Positions 1 through 10,406 of a stretch of DNA of 46,832 nt are shown in pieces (the stretch's first letter is position 1; every line of letters begins with the position of its first letter). The notes beneath the pieces are model-generated. The model was not told where the DNA came from and did no database searches. It was given only the letters and a program-made list of their open reading frames with translations. Position numbers and translations under genes: made by a program. The stretch is from Comamonadaceae bacterium (GTDB taxonomy: Bacteria > Pseudomonadota > Gammaproteobacteria > Burkholderiales > Burkholderiaceae_C). The DNA is taken from the NCBI GenBank assembly GCA_947475685.1, contig CANJNC010000021.1, forward strand, positions 1-46,832. The letters are read 5' to 3'.

Positions 1-365
1 CCTGCCATCTTTCGCATGATGGATGGGCCTTGGGGGAAGTCAATCATATAACTTCTTTTAAGCAAATCTACCGAATTTTTCACTCTTGCGTGAGAAACTA
101 CAGCGCATTGCCAAGGTTTTTTAAGTCAAGCAACGGATCCTTTAGGCTTTTGTATCCTCTAATTACGAACGCTAAAATCGGTCTTGGCAGCCTCCAATTG
201 AATGAGGCCCTTGGCTTAAGAGCGCTTTTGGATCCCCGCAAAAAAACGCCTTTGAACTGGAAAATACCCGATGAAATGAACTTTTTGGGTTTAATTTCAT
301 ACAATCTACTCGCGCCGCTGCAAAACAATCTTTTGCAGCATGAACTGCATTTGCCAGGTTTACCC
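1..365. other. 5' edge region without a supported gene
   Basis: No gene is supported here. The reading frame of the following Bug gene stays open upstream to about position 30, but that extension resembles nothing I recognise and would put the signal peptide at residue 113, so I treat it as non-coding. A perfect 9-bp inverted repeat (317-325 with 331-339, 5-nt loop) lies 26 bases before the Bug start. It has no T-tract, so it may be an mRNA leader hairpin rather than a terminator. Short open stretches running off the left edge on both strands are too short to call. Confidence 0.5.
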
Positions 366-1325
366 ATGACTAGATATATTCGAATTGCCTTTTACTTTTT
401 TTGCCTTAGCGCATTCAACTCAATTGCGGCGGACTACCCCAGCAAAACCATCAAATTGGTTGTCCCCGTTGCACCTGGGGGACCCAACGACATATTTGCA
501 CGCACCCTTGCGCCCAAGCTTTCACTAAGCCTGGGTCAGCCAGTTGTGATTGAAAACATTGCGGGTGCCGGTGGCAATCAAGCAACGGCCATGATCTTGC
601 GTTTGCCCCAGGACGGACACACCTTGCTTTTGCATGGATTGGCTTATGCGGTCAATCCGTCGATTTTTGGCACTTCCTCGCCTTATTCGATCGAGGACTA
701 TGTGGCCGTGTCAATGGTTGGCAAAGGCCCCCTCATTTTCGTTGCCCACCCCACACTTGGACCCAAGTCAGTGCGTGAGTTGATTGCTCTTGCCAAAGAC
801 AAGCCTGATGCGCTCTCCTACGCTTCAGGCGGCACAGGCACCTCGCCGCACTTGGCGGCTGAACTCTTTAAAAGCATCTCGAATACCAAAATCATGCATA
901 TCCCCTACAAAGGAACCGGCGCATTCATGCCTGATTTGCTGGCTGGCAGAGTTCCCTTGGCATTCGTGAGCCCCTTGGTCGTTAAACCCTATGTACAGTC
1001 TGGACAACTTTTGGCCCTTGGGGTGACGTCAGACAAACGCAGCAAAGGGTGGGATGCACCTACGATCTCTGAAGCAGGTCTTACAAGCTATGCTTTTGAC
1101 GCGTGGTACACCATCCTCACCCCTGCCAAAACACCCTCAGAGGTTGTTAGCCGCTTGAACAAAGTCATAGAAGAGGCCCTCACCGCTGCCGATGTCCAAG
1201 AAAAATGGGCGAGCTTAGGGGTTGAGTTGATGCCAGGAACCTCCAAAGAGGCCACCTCTTATGTGAGCTCGGAATATCACAAGTGGGTCAAAGTCGTCAA
1301 AGACGCCAACATCAAACCTGAGTGA
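366..1325 (+). CDS. Bug/TctC-family tripartite tricarboxylate transporter substrate-binding protein
   Basis: Periplasmic receptor of the Bug (TctC) family, which binds small organic acids and hands them to a TctA/TctB permease; no permease gene is adjacent. I start it at the ATG at 366 (319 aa), not further upstream, because it then begins with a typical Sec signal peptide: MTRY, a hydrophobic stretch, and a likely cut after SIAA near residue 22. The mature protein opens with the family motif YPSKTIKLVVPVAPGG. Asp42 follows, in the ligand-pocket position of Bug proteins. The later GGTGTSPHLAAELF and HIPYKGTGA segments (about 160-190) are also family hallmarks. Length fits the family (about 320 aa). 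It stands alone, about 380 bp ahead of groES. The ligand cannot be predicted. Confidence 0.9.
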   Translation: MTRYIRIAFYFFCLSAFNSIAADYPSKTIKLVVPVAPGGPNDIFARTLAPKLSLSLGQPVVIENIAGAGGNQATAMILRLPQDGHTLLLHGLAYAVNPSIFGTSSPYSIEDYVAVSMVGKGPLIFVAHPTLGPKSVRELIALAKDKPDALSYASGGTGTSPHLAAELFKSISNTKIMHIPYKGTGAFMPDLLAGRVPLAFVSPLVVKPYVQSGQLLALGVTSDKRSKGWDAPTISEAGLTSYAFDAWYTILTPAKTPSEVVSRLNKVIEEALTAADVQEKWASLGVELMPGTSKEATSYVSSEYHKWVKVVKDANIKPE

Positions 1326-1568
1326 TGTCGCGTTTACCCTTGGTCAACTTGAAAGTCGAGCCGGACACTTTTGCGTGAATCACGCGAAACGCAACACCAC
1401 CTGCAGACTGCACAGCCCTTTAATATTTGAGTGATCAATGGTCATTTTGTTCACCCAATGGGGCAGTGAGCGATCTGTGGCGTCGTAAATTTGGCTGATT
1501 TAGGGCGCTTTTATCCGTCAAATCATCTTGCCAGCCATCCATGCTTTTAAAAAGAATTGATTAATTCC

Positions 1569-1596
1569 TTGCTATTTTAAGAAAACACCTTACATT
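1569..1596 (+). promoter_or_regulatory. putative groESL promoter
   Basis: TTGCTA (1569-1574) and TACATT (1591-1596) are separated by 16 bp and resemble sigma-70 -35 and -10 boxes. The -10 box abuts and overlaps by one base the CIRCE operator, which is the expected geometry for HrcA repression. A heat-shock sigma factor could use the same region; no clear sigma-32 consensus was seen. Confidence 0.45.
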
Positions 1597-1622
1597 TAGC
1601 ACTCGAGAGAGTTGAGTGCTAA
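1596..1622 (+). promoter_or_regulatory. CIRCE operator (HrcA binding site)
   Basis: The arms TTAGCACTC (1596-1604) and GAGTGCTAA (1614-1622) flank a 9-bp spacer and match the CIRCE consensus exactly. CIRCE is the operator of the heat-shock repressor HrcA. It lies 84 bp before the groES start, so groESL is probably derepressed on heat or protein-folding stress. The hrcA gene itself is not in this window. Confidence 0.96.
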
Positions 1623-1705
1623 TTTCAAACAACTCTCATCCCCGTGAGCATTAGTAGTCATTTTGGCGTTTTGTTTGCATAACTGACCCATCAACTGGAG
1701 TTGCA

Positions 1706-1996
1706 ATGAAACTGCGCCCCCTACACGACCGAGTGATTGTTAAACGAATTGACAGCGAAACTAAAACCTTATCTGGAATCGTCATACCTGATTCAGCAGC
1801 TGAGAAACCCGACCAAGGAGAAATACTGGCTGTTGGAGTGGGTAAAAAAAATGACAAAGGCGTACTGAGTCCCCTTGATGTCAAGGTTGGAGACCGTGTC
1901 TTGTTTGGCAAGTACAGCGGACAGACCGTCAAAGTCGACGGAGAAGAGCTTCTTGTCATGAAAGAAGAAGATCTTTTTGCAGTCGTACAAAAGTAA
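1706..1996 (+). CDS. groES: co-chaperonin GroES
   Basis: The 96-residue protein forms the heptameric lid that closes the GroEL folding chamber in the cytoplasm. The sequence is textbook: [14 protein letters not shown] at the N-terminus, the mobile loop around residues 17-34 with [20 protein letters not shown] near 40, and [11 protein letters not shown] near residue 70. The start at 1706 is preceded by GGAG at 1697-1700. It is the first gene of the groES-groEL operon, with a 72-bp gap to groEL and the CIRCE operator upstream. Length and sequence are normal. Confidence 0.98.
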   Translation: MKLRPLHDRVIVKRIDSETKTLSGIVIPDSAAEKPDQGEILAVGVGKKNDKGVLSPLDVKVGDRVLFGKYSGQTVKVDGEELLVMKEEDLFAVVQK

Positions 1997-2056
1997 GCAC
2001 GCGCCAATTCGTGGTTGTTCAGTCAAAGACTGAACGCCTCTCATATTTAAATTTAA

Positions 2057-3715
<1,659 letters not shown>

Positions 3716-4084
3716 TGACCCCTCCCGCCTTTTCAAGTTAAGTGCTGCCCATTGGCTAAAAATTAAGCCAATGGGCACCATTTCACCCCTCCCCTAGATA
3801 AGCTACTCCTCTTAAGCGCAGCCCACAGACTTTGATCGCAAGGACCTTGTTCTTGGCGCAAAGCGCAAAAATACTTAGATACGCGTCGCAATGGACATGA
3901 GTTCAATGAAGCTTTTCCATACAAGTCCTTCACGCTCGAAAATAGAATTTGCTATCATCCGCTAATGCAAAGCTCAGCTTGGCGCAAGACCTTTGATTTA
4001 GAAACCCGCATATAAAGCGTCAGTTGCCCACTCACGGCGGGCAAACAGCGAATCTTAAAGAGTCAAACTTAGGAGGTAGTGCTT
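3716..4084. other. intergenic region between groEL and the S1C-like gene
   Basis: About 370 bp without a supported gene. It contains the groEL terminator-like hairpin, a smaller 6-bp hairpin (TTGCCC at 4024-4029 with GGGCAA at 4039-4044), and a strong AGGAGG ribosome site at 4071-4076 for the next gene. No tRNA or riboswitch fold was recognised. Confidence 0.6.
3746..3777 (+). terminator. terminator-like hairpin after groEL
   Basis: TGCCCATTGGCT (3746-3757) and AGCCAATGGGCA (3766-3777) form a perfect 12-bp stem with an 8-nt A/T loop, 31 bp after the groEL stop. No T-run follows, so it may be an RNA-stabilising or Rho-assisted end rather than a strong intrinsic terminator. Confidence 0.6.
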
Positions 4085-5116
4085 ATGAAATTTTGGATTC
4101 TTATTGTCTATATGGCATTTTCTATAAATGCCCAATTTGTAAGCGCCCAAACTCCCAAGATTGAGTCGAGCCAGTTGACCTCAAAAAACAGCCAAGCTTT
4201 ACAGCAGGCTCAAAATGCAGTGGTTCAAATTAGAAGCTTCGCGATTGACGAGGCGCCCTCGGCGAAAACCCTTGGTCAAGAGCGCCAAGGAACGGGCATC
4301 GTCATCAGATCAGACGGTTTGATTCTCACAATAGGTTATCTTATTTTAGAAACCAAGCAAATTGAGATTCGCACCTACCAAAACAAAAACTACCCTGCAC
4401 GGGTGGTGGCTTATGACCAAGCAACTGGATTTGGTTTAATCAAACCATTGATCCCGTTTGAAGGCATTGAACCTGTTAAATTTGGTAAAAGCAGAGATCA
4501 AAAAATTGATGACTTGCTTTGGATTGGCTCTTCAGGGGAAACCATCTTTTTGAGTCCTACTGCTCTCAAAGACATCCGTTCATTTACGGGCTTTTGGGAG
4601 TATCACCTGGATAAAGCCATCTATACAAGCCCACCAGTGGTCAACCACTCCGGTGCGGGCTTATTTAACCTGCAAGGCGAATTGATTGGGATAGGAAGTC
4701 TTTTTATGCAAGACATCATGCCCCCTGATCATCCTTACAGTTTGGTTGGCAATATGTTTGTCCCAACTGAGATCCTTGAACCCATTTTTACGGAAATGCT
4801 CCAAAACGGTGTTGGCCCCAACAGCATCAGGCCCTGGCTTGGTATCAATTCGGTGGAGAGACAAGGACGCATTCAAATTATTCGCGTCACACCAGACAGT
4901 CCAGCCGATCTCGCGGGCCTCAGGCCTGGTCACTGGCTGCTAGGCTTGAACGGACAAACCATTGAGAACTTGGCAACTTTTTACAAAAAAATATGGGCCT
5001 TGTCTATGAGTGCAGGAAATCTAAAGATCACTGTATTTGATGGACAACAAATCAAACCCATCTCTGTTCCTTTAGTTGATCGATCAGCAAGCATAAAAAA
5101 ACCACCTGGCATTTAG
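4085..5116 (+). CDS. S1C (DegP/HtrA-like) protease homologue with PDZ domain, probably inactive
   Basis: 343-residue exported protein with the trypsin-like plus PDZ layout of the HtrA/DegP family. Residues 1-22 look like a Sec signal peptide ending VSAQ. The fold signature GTGIVIRSDGLILT is at 69-82, followed by Tyr85 where active enzymes carry the His of LTNxHV. TGFGL at 114-118 replaces the usual TDLA, so the Asp is also missing. HSGAGLF at 188-194 replaces GNSGGPL and keeps only the Ser. A PDZ domain spans about 231-330 (PWLGI, SPADLAGLRPGHWLLGLNG). I use the ATG at 4085, eight bases after AGGAGG, rather than the GTG at 4079, which is too close to that site. It could be a periplasmic chaperone or peptide-binding protein. 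Confidence 0.8.
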   Translation: MKFWILIVYMAFSINAQFVSAQTPKIESSQLTSKNSQALQQAQNAVVQIRSFAIDEAPSAKTLGQERQGTGIVIRSDGLILTIGYLILETKQIEIRTYQNKNYPARVVAYDQATGFGLIKPLIPFEGIEPVKFGKSRDQKIDDLLWIGSSGETIFLSPTALKDIRSFTGFWEYHLDKAIYTSPPVVNHSGAGLFNLQGELIGIGSLFMQDIMPPDHPYSLVGNMFVPTEILEPIFTEMLQNGVGPNSIRPWLGINSVERQGRIQIIRVTPDSPADLAGLRPGHWLLGLNGQTIENLATFYKKIWALSMSAGNLKITVFDGQQIKPISVPLVDRSASIKKPPGI

Positions 5117-5399
5117 ATTGGGGGGCAAGTAGACATAGGTAAAAGCCAAGAAGTCGCATCACTTACCGGCCTGAGACGCATAGGTTCAACAACGAATAGA
5201 TTGCTTTTAAAAATTCAATTGAATCTAACCCCTATCGCCTTTGGTGAGGACTTGGAGCTGATTTACAATTTTTTATCAAATTAACGATGAAAATCATATC
5301 TAATAATTTCACCTTATGATTTATCAAGGATATTTTATTATTTTTTGCGATCCATCAATTCTAAAACATTGAACATTTAATAAAATCAAGGCATAACGA

Positions 5400-5828
5400 A
5401 TGGCAATCAATTTGAAACTTTTAGGAAGAAACAACTTAGCTTATGCAATTTTCTTCATCAGTTTTCTTCAAATCACTGCAGCATATTCTGAGCCTATTCT
5501 TAAGTGTGAGGTGAACTACGCGGGGAAAAAAGAAATACTGACAACCGGTATTACCCATGATCCATATAAAGTAGAGCCCTTTAATATTTCTGACCGCTTT
5601 TATTTCAAGATGGTTCTTACAGCCAAAGAAGACAAGCTCTATAGGGTGATCCTTTACGTATACTCGGCCAATAAAGTTCGTCCGACTTTATTACAGGAAG
5701 CGAAATTCTTTGCGCCCTACCAAATGACAACTGAACCATACTTATTAACTGGAGAGCAGAAAATATACTCGCTTCCAAAAGAAAGAGAGCTCATTTACAG
5801 TTGTTGGCTTGGAGGGGTCACAAAATGA
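5400..5828 (+). CDS. hypothetical secreted protein
   Basis: 142-residue protein of no family I recognise. Residues 15-30 are hydrophobic and end in TAAYSEP, consistent with a cleaved signal peptide, so it is probably periplasmic or secreted. The mature part is rich in aromatic residues and beta-prone, with two Cys (ILKCEV and YSCWLGG) that could form a disulfide. The stop codon overlaps the next gene's ATG by four bases (ATGA), and the ribosome site of the next gene lies inside this gene. The two are therefore probably translationally coupled and may act together. Confidence 0.65.
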   Translation: MAINLKLLGRNNLAYAIFFISFLQITAAYSEPILKCEVNYAGKKEILTTGITHDPYKVEPFNISDRFYFKMVLTAKEDKLYRVILYVYSANKVRPTLLQEAKFFAPYQMTTEPYLLTGEQKIYSLPKERELIYSCWLGGVTK

Positions 5829-6790
5829 AATTATTGAATGTTCTTTTTCTTTTTTCTTTATTATTTTTCATCACTAAATCCTCTTCCTTAGAATCTGTTA
5901 GTTTTATATTTTCTGGCGATACAGTTTTAGACGATGAAGTAGGCGAAGAAATAGCGAAAGGAAACGATCCGTTTATTGCATTCAATACCTATTTTTCTAA
6001 TGCAGACATACGTATTACAAATTTGGAATGTGTAATTGCTACGCTAGGAGATCCGGTTGATAAATTTTATACATTTCGCGCTCATCCTCGAGTCATTCCA
6101 ATTTTGAAACGACACTTTGATGCAGTTGCATTAGCAAATAACCATTCAGGGGATTATGGGCCAATCGCTTTTACACAGATGTTAGAACTACTTAGCAAGG
6201 CTGAATTGAAACAAGTAGGAGGTGGACACAATTTAGCCCAAGCCCACAAGCCACTCATATTTATTCGTCGAGGAATTCGTATTGCTGTACTCAGCTACAA
6301 TGAATTTCACCCCCGTAGTTTTGAAGCTGGTTACGACCACGCTGGTGTCGCCTGGAGCGAAGATGAACAAGTAGTTGCAGATATTCAAGATGCAAGGCGT
6401 CATCATTTGGCTGATGTCGTTATCCCAATTATGCACTGGGGTTGGGAAAATGAGCTTAAAGCCAATCCTCGCCAAAAGCAATTGGCCCGACTCATGATCG
6501 ACGCTGGTGCAGACGCAGTGATTGGCGGACACCCACACGTCACGCAGGAAGTGGACATCTATCTTGGCAAACCTATCATTTACAGTGTTGGAAATTTTGT
6601 AATGAAAGAAGTAGACAACGACAATCAAAAAAAAGGCTGGGTGGTTAAATTAGATTTAGATCGCTCTGGCGTTCTTCAACTAGGCAGCAAAGGTGTCAAG
6701 ATCAATGCAAATGGAATACCCAGTATAGATCATCTTTTTAGTGGACCTTGCTGGGCACGTGGTCAAGAAAAGGCTTTAAATTGCTTTTAA
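5825..6790 (+). CDS. CapA-family (PGA_cap) metallophosphoesterase-like protein
   Basis: 321-residue exported protein of the CapA/PgsA family, a calcineurin-like phosphoesterase fold named for poly-gamma-glutamate capsule synthesis, although most members have unknown substrates. Visible metal-site motifs are SGDT (30-33), NLE (66-68), NNHSGD (105-110), MHWGWE (203-208), GGHPH (234-238) and YSVGNF (253-258), in the order and spacing of the family. Residues 1-20 form a hydrophobic signal segment. The ATG at 5825 is chosen because it overlaps the previous stop as ATGA and sits nine bases after GGAGG at 5811. No other capsule genes are nearby, so the biological role is open. Confidence 0.85.
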   Translation: MKLLNVLFLFSLLFFITKSSSLESVSFIFSGDTVLDDEVGEEIAKGNDPFIAFNTYFSNADIRITNLECVIATLGDPVDKFYTFRAHPRVIPILKRHFDAVALANNHSGDYGPIAFTQMLELLSKAELKQVGGGHNLAQAHKPLIFIRRGIRIAVLSYNEFHPRSFEAGYDHAGVAWSEDEQVVADIQDARRHHLADVVIPIMHWGWENELKANPRQKQLARLMIDAGADAVIGGHPHVTQEVDIYLGKPIIYSVGNFVMKEVDNDNQKKGWVVKLDLDRSGVLQLGSKGVKINANGIPSIDHLFSGPCWARGQEKALNCF

Positions 6791-7018
6791 AAAAATTACG
6801 CCTCACTTGACATTCACAACTTTCATCTTCTACAAATCTTAAGTCAAGACTTGTCTGAATTGTCATAATACGGGGCTTAGATTCTTTGTTCGGTTGCCTA
6901 AATGAGCGATTATTGACAATTGCCATTGTGAAATCCCTCGCGCTGCACCTTATAATAATTTGCATGACTTCCCCTGCCCTGGGGGGAGAACGAACACCAG
7001 ACATTTAGGGAGAATTCG

Positions 7019-7840
7019 ATGCTTCGCAAAACTTCAGTTTCTGCACTTATAGCCTGTGCGAGTGCGTTCGCAAGCCTACCATCCTTGGCACAATCCACAC
7101 CGGAGATCACACTTACACGCCTAGACTGTGGCACGCAAGTCCTCAATGACATTAGCGGCCGCTATACCGATACGTTCGCTTACGCGGGTCAAAAACTTCC
7201 TTTCACCTTCAGCTGCTACCTCATAAAGCATGGCGAGGACTACATGCTCTGGGACACTGGTCACTCGATGAGTGCCGGCCCGCCAGCCCCCAAGGTCAGT
7301 ATCATCGACCAATTGGCGCAACTCAAACTCAAACCTGAGCAGATCAAGTTCATCGGCATTAGCCACTTCCATGCCGACCATACTGGACAACTGCCCTCCT
7401 TTCCTGGTTCAACCTTGATGATCGGCAAGGGCGACTGGGATGGCATCAATGCCACGCCTGCGATGGGAGGCGCAAATGTTGCAGCCTTCGGGCACTGGAT
7501 GAAAGGTGGCGCAAAGATGGAAGTTCTTAGCGGTGACAAGGATGTGTTTGGCGATGGTTCGGTGGTCATCATGCGCACACCTGGTCACACGCCTGGCCAC
7601 AACAGCTTGATGGTACGACTAAAGGATGCCGGCAATTTCCTACTGACCGGCGACCTTGCACACTTCCACGAAAATTTCGACAACAATGGTGTGCCGGCCT
7701 TTAACTTCCATCGCGGCGACACCCTCGCTTCCCTTGATCGATTCAAGAAAGCTGCGGCCAACCTCAAGGCGACTATCGTGATCCAGCACGATCCACGCGA
7801 CATTGGCAAACTGCCAGCGTTCCCCATAGCTGCCAAGTAG
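7019..7840 (+). CDS. exported metallo-beta-lactamase-fold hydrolase, AHL-lactonase-like
   Basis: 273-residue MBL-fold protein resembling the N-acyl-homoserine-lactonase (AiiA/AttM) group, which opens lactone rings. The metal motif HFHADH is at 116-121, with further ligands plausible at His190 or His194 (TPGHTPGH), Asp212 (LTGDLAH) and His257 (IQHDP). Residues 1-25 form a signal peptide ending SLAQ, so it acts outside the cytoplasm. AGGGAGA before 7019 is a good ribosome site. It is a single gene, more GC-rich than the CapA gene before it. The substrate could be a quorum signal or an ordinary lactone; the fold alone does not decide. Confidence 0.85.
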   Translation: MLRKTSVSALIACASAFASLPSLAQSTPEITLTRLDCGTQVLNDISGRYTDTFAYAGQKLPFTFSCYLIKHGEDYMLWDTGHSMSAGPPAPKVSIIDQLAQLKLKPEQIKFIGISHFHADHTGQLPSFPGSTLMIGKGDWDGINATPAMGGANVAAFGHWMKGGAKMEVLSGDKDVFGDGSVVIMRTPGHTPGHNSLMVRLKDAGNFLLTGDLAHFHENFDNNGVPAFNFHRGDTLASLDRFKKAAANLKATIVIQHDPRDIGKLPAFPIAAK

Positions 7841-7965
7841 CCGCAATCATACTTTCACAAGCCCTCTGTCAAACCGATTAAACCCGTTTCAACGCAACTG
7901 ATACGGCCATCAATTACAGATTATTTAAAGTTTAACCTTGCCCATGTCACCAAAACCGTTTGACA

Positions 7966-8523
7966 TCAAACATCAAAACTAACCCAAGATCCCATTGAAG
8001 GCGCTGAGGTGGGCCACTGAGCAGCAGTTGAAATCTTTTGTTGACGGTTTGTGTTGATCAAAAAATTCACTGCACGTATCACACCCGCATGGGTAATCCA
8101 AATCAATTCGGCCTCATTTTTAGAGCATGCGTGATCCATCGCATCAGAAACACGGTCAATCACGTCTTGCGTACTTTCCTCACCACCAAAGCGGTAGTTA
8201 GAAAAGTCAGCTATCCAAGCTTCAAATTCGCTCTTAGGAATATCATTCCAAGCACGCATCTCCCATTTTCCAAAATTCATTTCTCGCAAACGGACATCAA
8301 CGCTTGGATTTTGAAGATCAGGGCGGATTTTTTTAAGAGAAGTTGCCAATTGAAATGCTCGCATTGATGGAGAGGTCCATATTGCACAAGCTTGGGATGG
8401 ATACTTTGAAAAATTTTCAGCAGCCACAGTCGTATCCAGTTGATCAAACGGTACATCGCTTATACCGTAGCAAATACCTGTTTCCACTAAAACTCGAGCA
8501 TGTCTAAGGAGCCAAAGCTTCAT
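7966..8523 (-). CDS. cobC: histidine-phosphatase-family protein, probable alpha-ribazole phosphatase
   Basis: 185-residue phosphoglycerate-mutase-like phosphatase. The catalytic motif LLRHAR is at residues 5-10 with His8 as the phosphorylated residue (RHA where most relatives have RHG), followed by TGICYGISDVP as in CobC proteins. TSPSMRA (about 50), REMNFGKWE (about 79) and ITHAGVIRA (about 147) complete the active site. CobC removes the phosphate from alpha-ribazole-5'-phosphate in assembly of the cobalamin lower ligand. Its ATG overlaps the cobS stop by four bases, and the cobT-cobS-cobC order supports the call. Confidence 0.85.
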   Translation of the reverse strand: MKLWLLRHARVLVETGICYGISDVPFDQLDTTVAAENFSKYPSQACAIWTSPSMRAFQLATSLKKIRPDLQNPSVDVRLREMNFGKWEMRAWNDIPKSEFEAWIADFSNYRFGGEESTQDVIDRVSDAMDHACSKNEAELIWITHAGVIRAVNFLINTNRQQKISTAAQWPTSAPSMGSWVSFDV

Positions 8524-9329
8524 TGAAAACCCAAGGCGAAAACCGCACCCAGATAAAAACCGATTTCAGACAATTGCTGCGTGGCACCTAAACCATCTCC
8601 CGTGAAACCTTGTAATCGTTTGTTTAAGCGCCAAGCCATCCACAAGGCAGCAACCATCGCCCCTATTGCCCCGGCACACAATACAACAACTGGGACTAAG
8701 TAAGATGTCAAAATCATAGCAACTATCCACCAAACAGCCCCAACCAATACACCCTTATTGGAAATACTTTCGGCCAAAGGCTTAGACTTAGATTGCTCTG
8801 TATTGCCTACATGCTCCATGGTGCGAATTAAGAACAATGGGGTGAATCTGGAGGTGACATGGGCTATAAAAAGACCCATCAACGCCCAACTGGTTTGAGC
8901 TTGACTGAGCAACACCAGTAAGCTCACTTTACAGAAAATGACCAATATGAGAGCAATAGCGCCATATGTACCAATGCGAGAGTCTTTCATGATTTCAAGG
9001 ACTTTCTCTCGCGTAAATCCTCCACCTAATCCGTCTGCTGTGTCTGCCAAACCATCTTCGTGAAAGGCACCGGTTAAGAGGACGCTAAAGACCGTGCTCA
9101 AAACAACGGCAACCCACACACTCGCAGCTTGAGCGGGTAAAGCCCATAACCCGGCTGCAAAGACCCCAGCGCTTAGTGCGCCAACAACCCAACCAACGCC
9201 TGGAAAGTGCGCAGCACTTTCACGCAACATGGCTGGCGAGTAGCCCACCCATTGTGCCACCTCACCCGTGATGGGTATACGAGTGAAGAACTGGATTGCC
9301 AGCAAATAGTTACGAAGGAATTGCTTCAT
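8520..9329 (-). CDS. cobS: adenosylcobinamide-GDP ribazoletransferase (cobalamin synthase)
   Basis: 269-residue integral membrane enzyme that joins adenosylcobinamide-GDP to alpha-ribazole (phosphate) to make adenosylcobalamin (phosphate). The family signature FHEDGLADTADGLGGG is at about residues 89-104, followed by KDSRIGTYG. Several hydrophobic segments follow, consistent with a multi-pass inner-membrane protein. It sits between cobT (21-bp gap) and cobC (4-bp overlap) on the minus strand. Length and motifs are normal. Confidence 0.95.
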   Translation of the reverse strand: MKQFLRNYLLAIQFFTRIPITGEVAQWVGYSPAMLRESAAHFPGVGWVVGALSAGVFAAGLWALPAQAASVWVAVVLSTVFSVLLTGAFHEDGLADTADGLGGGFTREKVLEIMKDSRIGTYGAIALILVIFCKVSLLVLLSQAQTSWALMGLFIAHVTSRFTPLFLIRTMEHVGNTEQSKSKPLAESISNKGVLVGAVWWIVAMILTSYLVPVVVLCAGAIGAMVAALWMAWRLNKRLQGFTGDGLGATQQLSEIGFYLGAVFALGFQ

Positions 9330-9350
9330 GGTGTCGGTCTAAGCCTGAGC

Positions 9351-10406
9351 TCACAATGCCCTTTCGTCTTGTGCCTGACGAGAAACACCCGCCGATTCAA
9401 AACTTGCCATTTCACCAATGACGCGGCACGCCGAGACCATCAATGGCCAAGCCAACGCAGCCCCAGAGCCTTCACCCAAACGCAAGCCAAGATCGAGTAG
9501 CGGATCAACCCGCATGTGAGCCAACATGAGTGCATGACCTCGCTCACCAGAGCGGTGAGCAAATACACACCGCTCAAGAACCGCTGGTTGCATTGCGGTT
9601 GCAACCAATACAGCAGAGCTGGCAATGAACCCATCCACCACAATCACCCTGTTTTCTAAAGCAGCTTGAAGAACTGCACCGACCATGGTCGCGATTTCAA
9701 ATCCTCCGAGAGCTGCTAGAGCATCTAAAGGTGAAATGGCATCTGCGTTTTTACGAAGTACCGTGCGCAAGACTGAGATTTTCCTCTGAACTGCATCTGC
9801 ATCCAGGCCAGTTCCCGCTCCAGTGCAATCAACGATGTCAAGACCCGTTAAACGACTCATTAGTAAAGATGCCGCTGAAGTGTTCCCGATGCCCATTTCA
9901 CCAAGCAAGAGTGCATTACCGGGTAGGCCCTGCACCAAGTGAAGACCATTGGAAAGCGCTTGCTCACACTGCGTCTTTGTCATCGCGGGTCCTTCAGTCG
10001 CATCTGCAGTTCCAAGGGCAATTTTACGAATGAGCAATCCCGCACGAGGTTCGAAATCATGACACACCCCGCAATCAACAACCGTCAAACCAATGCCGTG
10101 TTGACGAGCAAGAACACTGACAGCGGCACCTCCAGACAAAAAGTTTTCAACCATTTGCCAGGTCACATCACTTGGAAAGGCAGAAATACCGCGAGCAACC
10201 AAGCCATGATCCCCAGCAAACACCACCAGCTGTGGTTCAAGAAGTTCAGGTTTCTCCGTATTCAAAATCAATCCGATATTTATAGCTAAAAACTCCAATC
10301 GGCCCAAAGATCCCTGAGGCTTGGTTTTGTTATCCAATTTGAACTGTAGGCGTTGCCCCAGCTCGGATCGATTCAAGTTGTCAATTTTTGGTAATTGAAA
10401 AAGCAT
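9351..10406 (-). CDS. cobT: nicotinate-nucleotide--dimethylbenzimidazole phosphoribosyltransferase
   Basis: 351-residue enzyme that transfers phosphoribose from nicotinate mononucleotide to 5,6-dimethylbenzimidazole, giving alpha-ribazole phosphate for the B12 lower ligand. Conserved segments are KPxGSLG-type (KTKPQGSLGRLE, about 28-39), VFAGDHGL (about 62), FLSGGAAVSVLARQHG (about 90), GEMGIGNTSAAS (about 172) and CTGAGTGL (about 195). AGGA upstream of the ATG at 10406 is the ribosome site. It is the first gene of cobTSC. The leader contains a sequence resembling a cobalamin riboswitch, so B12 repression is plausible. Confidence 0.96.
   Translation of the reverse strand: MLFQLPKIDNLNRSELGQRLQFKLDNKTKPQGSLGRLEFLAINIGLILNTEKPELLEPQLVVFAGDHGLVARGISAFPSDVTWQMVENFLSGGAAVSVLARQHGIGLTVVDCGVCHDFEPRAGLLIRKIALGTADATEGPAMTKTQCEQALSNGLHLVQGLPGNALLLGEMGIGNTSAASLLMSRLTGLDIVDCTGAGTGLDADAVQRKISVLRTVLRKNADAISPLDALAALGGFEIATMVGAVLQAALENRVIVVDGFIASSAVLVATAMQPAVLERCVFAHRSGERGHALMLAHMRVDPLLDLGLRLGEGSGAALAWPLMVSACRVIGEMASFESAGVSRQAQDERAL

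Noticed and set aside
1-51. Short open stretches at the left edge on both strands
   Set aside because: About 16 codons each, with no recognisable family; they could be ends of neighbouring genes but cannot be supported.
30-365. N-terminal extension of the first Bug reading frame
   Set aside because: It would place a clear signal peptide at residue 113 and resembles no domain, so the ATG at 366 was used.
4079-4084. GTG start for the S1C-like gene
   Set aside because: Only two bases after the AGGAGG site; the ATG at 4085 has proper spacing and a cleaner signal peptide.
8038-8367. 109-codon frame antisense to cobC
   Set aside because: The opposite strand encodes a motif-complete phosphatase in a cob operon; this frame has no features.
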